DNA of 64,000 bases from Mastigias papua (taxonomy: Eukaryota > Cnidaria > Scyphozoa > Rhizostomeae > Mastigiidae): NCBI GenBank assembly GCA_964019165.1, contig OZ025270.1:9776450-9840449 (forward strand), given 5' to 3'. Below, piece by piece: positions 26,401-64,000 of this stretch (its first letter is position 1; each line of letters begins with the position of its first letter). The notes beneath the pieces were generated by a model. The model worked only from the letters and a program-made list of their open reading frames with translations. It did not search any database and had not been told where the DNA came from. A program made the position numbers and the translations under genes.

Positions 26401-29400
26401 TTTATCTTTCAAAAAATCACAAAAAACTACACATCCTGAGTTTGTGCCCTATATGTGGAAAGGCAGATCTGCAGCACCTTATAACTGACTCACCTTCATA
26501 ATTCCTAATTGACAAAGCTTCCTCCAGTCCATTCGAATTCTGACAAACACCTCTGGTAACCAAGCTCTCGGTAAGTTCAAAGTTGTCACTTTGACATGAC
26601 AAATGTAAAGGTGTGTTGCCATCACAATCCATAACAGCTACAGATGACCCATGCAAGACTAAATTTTGGACAATTTCCTTGTTGCCAACAATAACAGCAA
26701 GATGCAGTGGTGTCTAAAGATGTATTCATATAAAAAGTATTCAAGAAAAACCTCAATGCACCAAATGCTTGAAACACACAAGCATTCCAAGGATAAATTT
26801 TACAGAATAGAGTAATGTGGATGAGAAATGAATCACTTGTACTGATATTCTCATCGCATACCCTGTAATAGCAATATGCTGAGATAACCTAGAAACTAGG
26901 CTTAATCATGGCAGCTACTCTTGGGTGCTTAATGCAAGGGAGATGCTTACCAATTGCTCAGGTTTGTTCAAACCCCCAGACCTTATTAAGACTCCCTACA
27001 TTTTACTTTTAGCAAGCTGAAGTGTGAAAGGCCCGTGTCAATTATATATAAAGGCAAAAATTTTTTCCTTTTGTATTTTCGAAAAGATACCATGCCATTG
27101 CATTCACGTTTGAAGTGTTCTTTTTAGTATAGTAAGTTATTTGGGCATAGAACATGGTGTTCTAGTACTTAACGCATGACTGGGTTCTTATTGGGAAAAT
27201 TTCCCCCCTGGTAAAAGTCTCTCCTGTTTATTAGTATTTCAAAAAGTTCCCACCCCCAAACTACTAAGATCCCCACCTTGTATTATGCATCCGAGAGTAT
27301 AAGTACAAAGACCGCTGATTACACAACATGCTCATAAATCACAGGAAACCGATACCACAACAAACAAATAATACTTAAAAAATAAATGATATAGTTCATA
27401 CCATACCCAGCATTGGATTATACAGTATCCATGACTTACATACTTTTTTCATAAGGGATCGCTGTTTAAACTACTTTTTGTCACTGTAAAGCAGTTGCGA
27501 ATTAGGAAGCCAGTTTTATTGGTTGCAGGCAAATTCGCATGACCTGCGCGCAATCCATGTAGGAGTGTTTCATAAAGGGGTAGTGGTGAAACATACAGCG
27601 TGTATAGTATCCTGTCTAAACACTTCACTTAGCACTTAGTTAGTAAGTTAGGAGTGTGCACAAAGTTAATAATAAGACCAATTTCTATTTGCAACTTACA
27701 TGGCCCATTTTGTTTTGAATATCCAATGTCTTCCCATGCATTGACTTAACAATAAGAGGAAGACTCCTGTGACTTTTAGCAACAGCAATATGTAGAATCC
27801 TAAAATGTAGAAATGACATATTTCATTATCTAATTGTAGTACAGCCATTCTGTAATGAAGTATAGGCCATTCATATATGCATATATGAACATATTGTTAT
27901 GTGGCATGGTTATTTACTGTCTGGCCTAGCCAACAACTAATTGTTTGTATATTACAAGATTTGGCAAGCTATAGTAGCCAATAGGTTGGTGCTGCTCATC
28001 CAAGTAGGCGCCATTCTCAGCTACTCTGTAACATAGGCAAATCAGTGAGGTTCAACAAGAATATGAGGTCCTTAGAGCATATTTCTGCTAAAGCAATGTG
28101 CCACATTTCCCAGTGTAGGTTCTCCTAGGGGGGAATACTTACCTTCTAAGGCTGGTTCACATGGTGACAGTCAGTGCCTGTCCTGTCTGGCTGTGTCTAA
28201 AAAATTATTTGTTAGGCTCGATAGACACTGTGTGGATAGGCAATGTAAGAGTTATGGATAGCTTTAAGCCAGGAAAATTGGCTTGAACTAGACATAACAT
28301 CTATGTCACAGCAGAACAAAATTTTTTGATATTTAGACAGCAAAAAATGACAGCAGAGATGCAATTATCAGATAAAATTTCATCGATATTCGTCTGTTCA
28401 TTTGGGTGTTTATCACTGCTAGCATCAACTTTCTAGACATAGCCAGACAGGACAGGCACTGACTGACACCCTGTGGACCAGGCTGTAAGGGGAGAATGAC
28501 AAGCTGTCATATCTGATCACAAAATGATGTATTTTTATGGCAAGCCCTAATCAATATGGCCTATCTAACCAAAGTGCTCTTTTCCTTGTAACCGCTTTGC
28601 TCTTCCTCTATATCTGATGTAATACATAAAGAGCAAGAAGTTTTGTCAAATAAAATTATAGCGAAAAACTTTTCACCATTCTATCAAAATTCACACAGTA
28701 AACTCTCAGATGTTTGAAAATGTGTTGTATCCAAAATAAACTATCTAAAAACAGTTTATTTACCCTTAACAGGAATAACCTATCCATAATAGGCTGACTT
28801 TCTCAGAGCATATATGAAAGCAATAAATGAAAAGTTTCAGTTAGGAAGGTCAAATATTTTGTTTCAGTTTGAAAGTTTGTCATACAGAAACTTTTCACTT
28901 CCAATATAGCAAAATAGGTGATAAAATGGCACTATTTGTGGACTCTAACCTGCTTTCTAATGATATCACCTAGTATAGATCTAAAAATAATTTCAGCCTA
29001 TTTTGGTGAAGGGGGATCATTCCCATTGCACTACACAAATGTGTAAAAGCTTGAGAAAAGTTGTGAAGTGGGGGAGATAAAGTGCAATGGTAAGCTTACC
29101 CAAACAAACAGAATTCAGTATTTCCCATGAGAATAAGGCCGCAGGTATCTAAACACTTCGCAGGAAAGATCCTATGTCCAAGAAGCAAAGGGATCGACTC
29201 ATATGAAGAAAACTGGTGCAACACCACCTAAGTAGAATTCAGCTATACCAAAAAAACTTACGTATCACCATCTTTATCCTTTGTAAATAAATCAATGAAA
29301 GGTAGAATTCCCTGTTTTGGAACTCTCTCTATTCCTTCATCAAGAATATTATCTAAAGATAAATCATCAGCAAACAATATAAGTGGAGATCTGGGCCGAA

Positions 29401-30121
29401 TTATTGGAATTGGGCTATCTGTTCTAAAACTGTCACTCTCCTGTGAAGTCCCTGTTTCATCTTGTAGTTCCATGTCAGTCTCTTGGTCATTTCTGATACT
29501 TGTATCTACTTCTAATTCCTTGCTTGTTACTGATTTCTCTGGATCTACTGAATTCAGGCTCTCTAGAATCTGTTGCTCAAGCAAATGATTCAGGCCATCA
29601 ATTGCTCTTTTCCTACTCTCAACAAAATCCTTCAATACAAGATTTACTTTTTCTACATCTAAATTATGTGCTAAGCTAAACTCAGCAACAATGTGTTGCA
29701 ACTCATCACTTGTTAAATTGCCTATATTTTGGGCTTGTTTATGCAAAGCTAGCCAAAGTTCACTTCCTAGTTTTTCTCTATCATATTTGAGACTTTCATC
29801 CACACTCTTTTCCAAGAATCCCTCAGTCTGATTCTCTGTTCTTGCACAAGTATTAGGAGCACTACTTTCTGATATACTGATAACTTCTTCCTTGGAAGTA
29901 CCAGGCATTTTGTATTTTTCTCTTTTAGCTTCTGTCTTTGAAATCACTTCATGGTCATTTTGCTCCTTGTCAGTATAAAGACGTTTTCTACATTCTATGC
30001 TTTTCTTCGATTGTTTTGACTTCAACTTTGATTTTCCTTTCTTCCTATAATTTCTGGTTTTGGAAATGACATCATTTCTAAATTTTGACTCTCCATTGGT
30101 CAGAACTTTAGGACGGTCCAT
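23426..30121 (-). CDS. IkB/BCL3-like ankyrin-repeat protein with lysine-rich N-terminus
   Basis: Six exons on the minus strand: 30121-29262, 27799-27700, 26713-26494, 25992-25892, 25132-24887, 23503-23426; phases agree and give 534 residues. The start is the first ATG after an in-frame stop. Residues 1-285 are lysine/serine-rich with likely nuclear-localisation clusters (YRKKGKSKLKSKQSKK), then an acidic Ser/Thr-rich stretch. Six ankyrin repeats follow: DGDTILHIAV, TPLHLAVIVGNKEIV, TPLHLSCQSDNFEL, APLHIAMSRS, ISSLCMALENQQYDLA, CPLHLAAQAGN. The phrase DKDGDTILHIAV..LDIQNKMGHTPLHLAV is typical of the IkB/BCL3/p105 family, which binds Rel/NF-kB dimers. The tail is strongly basic (KKERRNRQKAK). 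No DSGxxS phosphodegron is visible, so a nuclear BCL3 or IkB-zeta-like role is more likely than a classical degradable inhibitor; this is inference. The N-terminal half is unrecognised. Confidence 0.85.
23757..24027 (+). mobile_element. tRNA-derived SINE
   Basis: A 271-bp element with a perfect 12-bp target duplication tatagtttacaa (23745-23756 and 24028-24039). The head is tRNA-like with box A (TGGCCAAATGGTTAGAGC, 23766-23783) and box B (GATTCGAGCC, 23810-23819). The body ends in gggctcacccttactttta. It sits in the last intron of the IkB-like gene. It would be transcribed by RNA polymerase III and copied by a LINE (family knowledge). Confidence 0.88.
28150..28485. mobile_element. PIF/Harbinger-like MITE
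   Basis: A 336-bp segment with long inverted ends (GGCTGGTTCACATGG.. on the left, pairing with ..CCACAGGGTGTCAGTCAG on the right after reverse complement; about 45 of 55 bases match by eye) and TAA on both sides. It is non-coding and lies in intron 1 of the IkB-like gene. The TAA target and GGCTGGTTCACA end fit PIF/Harbinger MITEs. The remaining parts of 27800-29261 hold nothing recognisable. Confidence 0.75.
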
Positions 30122-30297
30122 TCTTGACAAGGTTTAGCAATGCATATCTGCAGAATTTAATTGATAAGATTAATAAAAGATTTCATTAAAGATCTTCATT
30201 ACACAAATACAGCAAAATGAAGTGGATGTTCACATACTATAGGGTCAAAATAAGTAAAGTTGAAGTACTGAACCACATCTGAAGTACAGTTGCCTGT

Positions 30298-30672
30298 CTA
30301 ATATGATATGGTATGGTATGATATATGATATATGATATATGATATATGATATATGATATATGATATATGATATATGATATATGATATATGATATATGATA
30401 TGATATATGATATGATATATGATTGATATGATATGATATGATATGATATGATATGATATGATATGATATGATATGATATGATATGATATGATATGATATG
30501 ATATGATATGATATGACATGATATATGATATGATATGATATGATACGATATATGATACGATATATGATATGATATATGATATGATATGATATGATATGAT
30601 ATGATATGATATGATATGATATGATATGATATGATATATGATAAGATATAATTGATATGATATGATTTCATT
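30298..30672. repeat. (ATATG)n / (TATGATA)n satellite array
   Basis: About 370 bp alternating between 5-bp (tatga) and 7-bp (tatatga) units. It lies 180-550 bp upstream of the IkB-like start codon, so it may lie in that gene's promoter. ORFs through it are artefacts (Ile-Ser-Tyr-His repeats). Confidence 0.95.
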
Positions 30673-30884
30673 TCATTTTTCTGATAAAAATTCATCTTTT
30701 CAAGTAAGCTATGAAATTCAACAACTAAAAAACAGGAAGACTTTTCTAACAAAACAACACCTGCTAAACGCAAGAACAATAGTGTTCAACTGTCCAATCA
30801 ACATCCACAAAGAAGTTCTATTGTCTTTGCGACACAATAATTACGATAATATTTGACATAATCATCATATTTCTAACATTTTCA

Positions 30885-31095
30885 TTCTTTATTCATGGTA
30901 ACCCCGTTGGCAAAGGCCATTTTTCAGGGGGCCGTGAAAAAAAATAAAAAAAATGAAAGTCTACAATTTACAGGTAATATAATCTACAAATGAAAATAAA
31001 AAATTTAATAACAACGCTAAGTTAAAATTAAAATCAAAACATAATTATCCTACAAGCTTTAAAGCCGAAGTTTAAAAGCAAATAAAGAGGGCGCC
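30885..31095 (-). mobile_element. LINE 3'-end remnant with conserved hairpin
   Basis: A non-coding fragment whose minus strand carries a three-tier hairpin at 30938-30892 (CACGGCCCCCTGAAAAATGG .. CGGGGTTACC), matching the 3' hairpins at 33835-33789 and 61441-61599. It has no ORF; it is probably the 3' untranslated end of a severely truncated LINE. Confidence 0.55.
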
Positions 31096-31102
31096 TGCTT
31101 GA

Positions 31103-31202
31103 CATTATATGATATGATATGATATGACATGATTGATATGATATATGATATGATATGGTATGTTGTAAAATCTAATAATAATAATAATAATAATAATAAT
31201 AT
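31103..31202. repeat. (ATATG)n followed by (TAA)n tail
   Basis: A short pentamer array, 31103-31160, then 11 TAA units at about 31169-31202. The TAA run is the 3' tail (ATT)n of the minus-strand LINE that ends here. Confidence 0.9.
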
Positions 31203-32168
31203 CGAATGTTTACCCTGGATAAACACTTCAACTTGAACAGCTGTTATCAATGTGTGTCCAGGAAAAATAAAGAAAGTAAATTAAAGAGGTTACCTAAAAA
31301 GTCAAACTTAAAATAAGTACATAGGGCATTTGTCCACAAAATTTAACAAAAATGTGTCTTTAGAAACGATTTAAAATCAGATGTTGTCATTTCATGGGCT
31401 TCCAATGGAAGCATGTTGAATTCTTTAGCACCTGTCAATGAAAAACTTCTTCTAGCATACTCTGTTTTAAATCTAGGGAGTCGTATCAGGTTTGATCTAT
31501 TCCTTGTCCCAATTGAATGTTCTATGAGCTGGAAGTAGTTCTTGAAGGGTTCAATGATATTATTATCAAGACAATCTCTGAAAATGATACAAGCGCGCTT
31601 TTTGTTTGCATTTGTCACTGATTGAAGTGAGAGTCTAGCTTCATGCTGTCTGTTTATAATTGCCTCAGCTCTACTGTGGAAAGAAGCAAGCTTTTCAGAT
31701 TGTGTTCTTGTATTGTAGAGCAGGAGAATACCACAATAAGTAAATGTTGGTAAGATCATGCTTTCGTAAATGGCTTTCGCTGCTTTCACGTCTAGTTGTT
31801 CACGTAGTTTTGCAAGTAGATTTAGTCGAGAGGACGCATTTTTGTAGCACTTATCAAAGTATGTGTTCATATTTAAGGTGCTGTCTATTTGAACTCCTAG
31901 GTACTTGTAACTTGAGGCTTTCTCAATCTCCATATCATTCACGTTCACTCTGAAATTTGCTGATTCCTTTGCTACTTTTTTTGATGTACCAAACAAGAGG
32001 GCTTCAGTTTTGCCCTTGCTGAGATTCATGATCAATTCATTTTCGGCGATTTATCAAGCTTGCTAAGGTCACTGTTGAGTTTCTCCATTATGTCATTTGC
32101 ACTTTTTCCGGGAATGTACAGCACAGTATCGTGCATTTCTTTCAATTGTGAAAAGCATTCAAAATTGT
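31203..32168 (-). mobile_element. 5'-truncated LINE, reverse-transcriptase C-terminal part
   Basis: The minus strand encodes the end of a non-LTR reverse transcriptase: LSKGKTEALLFG, SYKYLGVQIDSTL, ..AIYESMILPTFTYCGILL, and a final FKSFLKTHFC at 31343. A further piece at 32168-32045 (DTVLYIPGKSAND) is in another frame, so one break is present near 32040. The 3' end has its own hairpin (CCTGGA..TCCAGG, 31262-31213) and an (ATT)n tail. Confidence 0.82.
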
Positions 32169-32624
32169 CTATCTGAAAAGGTACTGGAACTTGGCACTTC
32201 ACACAGTTTGTTCTTCATAAGTCCCTTATTCTAAACTTACCATTCTTAGAATCATTACTTTTGTGGTCCTTATCTGTTATGTTGTTTTTAGATATTACAA
32301 CATATTGAGCGTTTCCATAATAACTGCCTGACAGTGGCAGTGTCAACCCAATCCCTACCCCTATGACTCCACCACACTGCCATGCCTGTTTCTCCAGCAT
32401 TTTGGTAACCAAAACTTGGTAACTGTGTGACACGGTAGTACTTCTATTCTACCATATCATTTATCATATCATATGTATCATGTATCATATCAGAAATCAA
32501 GTAAATCAAATGCACTTTTTTTAAAAAAAGCTTTTTTCTGCCCAGCAGCACTCACGCTTTCTTAGTTTTTTCATGGTTTTAGTATATGACCTTTCTTAAG
32601 ACTTTCTTAGCAAGAGTATCCATA

Positions 32625-32706
32625 CAAATTGGAAATTCAAAAGTGCATCAATTTATCAACTTTCTAAGAAAGTTGATAAATTGATGCACATTTGAATTTC
32701 CAATTT
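32625..32706. repeat. Near-perfect 82-bp palindrome
   Basis: Arms of 41 bp (caaattggaaattc.. and ..gaatttccaatttg) with a minimal loop at 32664-32668 and about one mismatch. The transcript would form a long hairpin. It is most likely the core of a snap-back MITE. No coding content. Confidence 0.85.
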
Positions 32707-33183
32707 GCTTCTTAGGCTTCAACAATCAGTAGGTGGGCCTACTGGACTTTCTAAACTTTCTGAAGAGTAGAGTAGCATTGTAAAATAGGCTCTACAGCTT
32801 GATTCCCACTTGTAGCATTGTCTAGAAGATGCACTTCTAGGGCTTGGACTTGATGAAATGGGCTATCAGGAGGTAAATTTTTAGTGCCTACACTAGGGAA
32901 AAAGAGTATAAAAGCACAGCCAGCATTGGCAGATTGCATAAGCAATACTGCACTGAGTTACAGTAGCTACCTGCAAGCAGTGCATTACGAAGGAGCACAA
33001 TAATAGTAGTTATAATGGAGGTTATACAGTTAGCTAAAAAGAGCCAATTTCGTATCATATCTATGAATGTAATAACTTATTTTAACTAACCTTGAGTTTC
33101 ACACTCTACCACTATTTCCTTAATTTCATATTGTGTATTTACTATATTGTCAAGCAGACAATTATTTTGGAACTCTGAGACGA

Positions 33184-33193
33184 GGGACTTTCC
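33184..33193 (+). promoter_or_regulatory. Canonical kB site GGGACTTTCC
   Basis: A perfect match to the NF-kB consensus, ending 41 bp before the PCID2 start codon, in the promoter or 5' untranslated region. Roughly 0.1 such sites are expected by chance in a window of this size. Function is not shown. Confidence 0.45.
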
Positions 33194-33233
33194 CGCTTCC
33201 AAAATTGCGAAAACGAGGCTGGTTTTCAATAAC

Positions 33234-57631
<24,398 letters not shown>

Positions 57632-58747
57632 GGAGTTGTGGAAAAACTGCTTCAATTTTCTCCATTTCTACGGCCTACTCATATCAGATGTGCCTTTTAT
57701 CACCTACTAGAATAACACAATGGAAGCATACTCGCCTGGCTATTGGTTGAGGTAAATGTACAAAGTATCTAGCAGAAATACGGCAGGGAAGTTGGAAACA
57801 CTTTGCATTTTGTTATGTGCAGATATGATTGGTAATTTCGGCATCGAAGAGATGCAGTATGGGTGTCAGTCACTAGTAACTTTGGGGAAACATCAAATCA
57901 ATGTAAGGACAAGTGATAATATATGTGTTGCAAGTTTCCTACTGACTTTGGGTTTTATTTGCCATACGACTGCAGGCTCTGTTGTTGACATGCACAAGGG
58001 TATTTCTGGTTTCTTGTATTCATCTCACCCCTTACTTCGTAATTTCATTATGGTTTCTTGTATATTTGAAGGCAATTTTTACAATGACCTTATGTGCTAC
58101 AGTCAGTTGATTTCCGGTTCTCATTGCTCTCGAGGACACATTTTTCGGTATCATTTGAAAGTGCTACAAAAGGTACGCTTGTACAGCCTTATAGTACAGT
58201 CTTGTCATTGGGTAGTGTGAAGGAGGCAATGACAAGTAGAATCATATAAAGAAAGTAATTAGAAAATAGATAGTCAATGATATGATTCGATAACTCCACT
58301 ATGTTAATCAATGCAATGCACAAATTGCATTGGTTGGACTGATACGGAAAACGGGAGGATATGTTTTGTATGCTAGAAGATCATAACCAAATGAAAGAGA
58401 CAGCGAGTATATAGCAAGCAAATCAATATTTGCATAATTATCACATTACAATAAATCAGCAGATTTGTTCAGCATATTCCACTAAGGAAAACCACAACTT
58501 TCTCACTACCTTACAGTTTATTGAAATCACGCAATAGATATTAAGAATGTTATGTAGCTAATCAGAGTCTTTCAAATGATTTTTTGTTACCACTACATAT
58601 CACCAGCAAGAGAGAGCCTTATCGTCTTTACATTTTACTCACAGCAAAGTAGCGCTAATGTATAGAAAGTTGAAAATCAGTTCCCTCACAGTTGCCAGCA
58701 AAAGATTTTCAGGACTGATGATACTTGACCATATGATCAGCAAATTC
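57632..58747. other. Convergent intergenic region between PCID2 and the monooxygenase gene
   Basis: No conserved gene recognised. A 154-codon plus-strand ORF (57756-58220) has no family signature and is probably chance or 3' untranslated sequence. A minus-strand AATAAA at 58522-58517 could end the monooxygenase transcript, about 230 bp past its stop. A plus-strand AATAAA lies near 58449. Confidence 0.5.
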
Positions 58748-63207
<4,460 letters not shown>

Positions 63208-63247
63208 CTGAGAAGTAAAGCGAAATGTTCCTTACCTGATGCGGGAT

Positions 63248-63397
63248 GTATGCGCTACGTATGTGGGAATACCGTAAAGACTCGATTAAGCTCCCGGGGG
63301 CTTATATGTCAGAAACCATCTTATGGGTGGGGACTTATTCGAAGGGGGGTTTATTCGAAGGGGGCATCCGGGAGTATGCGCTACGTATGTGGGAATA
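63248..63397. repeat. 24-bp direct repeats flanking a 102-bp insert
   Basis: The 24-bp sequence starting gtatgcgctacgtatgtggg occurs perfectly at 63248-63271 and 63374-63397. Between them lies a segment with repeated ttattcgaagggggg. Either an insertion with a long target duplication or a segmental duplication. Confidence 0.8.
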
Positions 63398-64000
63398 TAT
63401 GCGAGAAGTATACGGGACATAAATAATATATGCACTTCGTTTCTAATCATTTCATGTCAAGCCTTACTGGAGGGCTAACTTTCAGCCTGCTGACTAATTT
63501 GTAAGGGAACTCCATCAAAATGCTACAGGAACATTAAACATTATTACAAGCAACTGTGTTCAATTCTATCTACAACAGATTGAAATCAATTTTGGGACCA
63601 GTGAGAAAGAGATTTTTATCCACTTGAGGTTTATTTTTGGCAATATTAAATCAGTTTCAGCATTTTGGAGGCTACAAAACGAAAACTCTGAATTTCTGGT
63701 AAATATTGATTCCAATGTTTCGTGGATCCTCTGTCTATCGATTTATATCAACTTCACTTTGGTGTTTTCACAATGAAAAGTGTGAAGTATGACAACCACA
63801 TTCACTTGATGGCAGTAGTAAATGGTTTGTTAAAAATACCATTCAGAGATAGATCCTCGTTAAAAATTCCAAGCATGACTTTATGTGGACCAGCCCCCTG
63901 CCCTCAGAATTGCCATTTGTGGCCCTGCGATGAGGTAAAGTTTTCAAAACATTGTTTAGCACTAATTGCATTCGGATTTCGGCTCTGAATCACATACAGA
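63398..64000. other. Right edge, no recognisable exon
   Basis: An upstream exon of the monooxygenase may lie here or beyond the edge; a minus-strand acceptor-like site near 63930 is not followed by a readable DBH segment. Confidence 0.4.

Noticed and set aside
30237..30779. 180-codon minus-strand ORF of Ile-Ser-Tyr-His repeats
   Set aside because: It is a translation of the pentamer satellite.
57756..58220. 154-codon plus-strand ORF after PCID2
   Set aside because: No family signature and no splice context; probably chance in AT-rich 3' flank, though its length is slightly unusual.

Overview
The window is nuclear DNA of an invertebrate animal. Genes are split into many small exons with GT-AG introns, the DNA is AT-rich, long (TA)n tracts are common, and many transposable element families are nested inside introns. 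A sponge or cnidarian would fit, but nothing here fixes the species. No bacterial, plasmid or organellar features were seen.

Five conserved genes form the backbone. From left to right they are: (1) RFC4, a replication factor C clamp-loader subunit, minus strand, ten exons found between 869 and 9357, running off the left edge; (2) BCD1/ZNHIT6, a box C/D snoRNP assembly protein, plus strand, nine exons from 9573 to 21544, divergent from RFC4 across a 215-bp shared promoter that carries a consensus E2F site; (3) an IkB/BCL3-like ankyrin-repeat protein, minus strand, six exons from 23426 to 30121, with an unusual lysine-rich N-terminal half; (4) PCID2, a TREX-2/mRNA-export PCI protein, plus strand, 19 exons from 33234 to 57631, giving exactly 399 residues; (5) the C-terminal half of a DBH/MOXD1-like copper monooxygenase, minus strand, from 58748 to 63207, running off the right edge. 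For every gene I joined the exons by splice sites and checked that the phases agree.

Most of the remaining sequence is mobile DNA. There is a nearly intact Penelope-like element (15414-18610, 14-bp target duplication) with hammerhead-ribozyme cores in both inverted terminal arms. A truncated second Penelope family lies at 10441-11283. A 399-bp non-autonomous element (39863-40261) also has inverted arms with hammerhead cores and a 13-bp target duplication. A very young Ty3/Gypsy LTR retrotransposon (43095-47053) has identical LTRs and a 17-nt complementarity that predicts self-primed reverse transcription. There are five LINE 3' fragments, a tRNA-derived SINE, and hAT, PIF/Harbinger-like and pogo/Tc1-like elements or MITEs with clear TIRs and target duplications. 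Large inverted repeats, microsatellites, minisatellites and recent 53-54-bp tandem duplications complete the picture.

The most interesting points are the hammerhead-bearing elements and their association with (TA)n tracts, the self-priming LTR element, a covarying three-tier hairpin at LINE 3' ends, the IkB-like protein with its new N-terminal region, the E2F-bearing bidirectional promoter, and a canonical kB site just before the PCID2 start codon.
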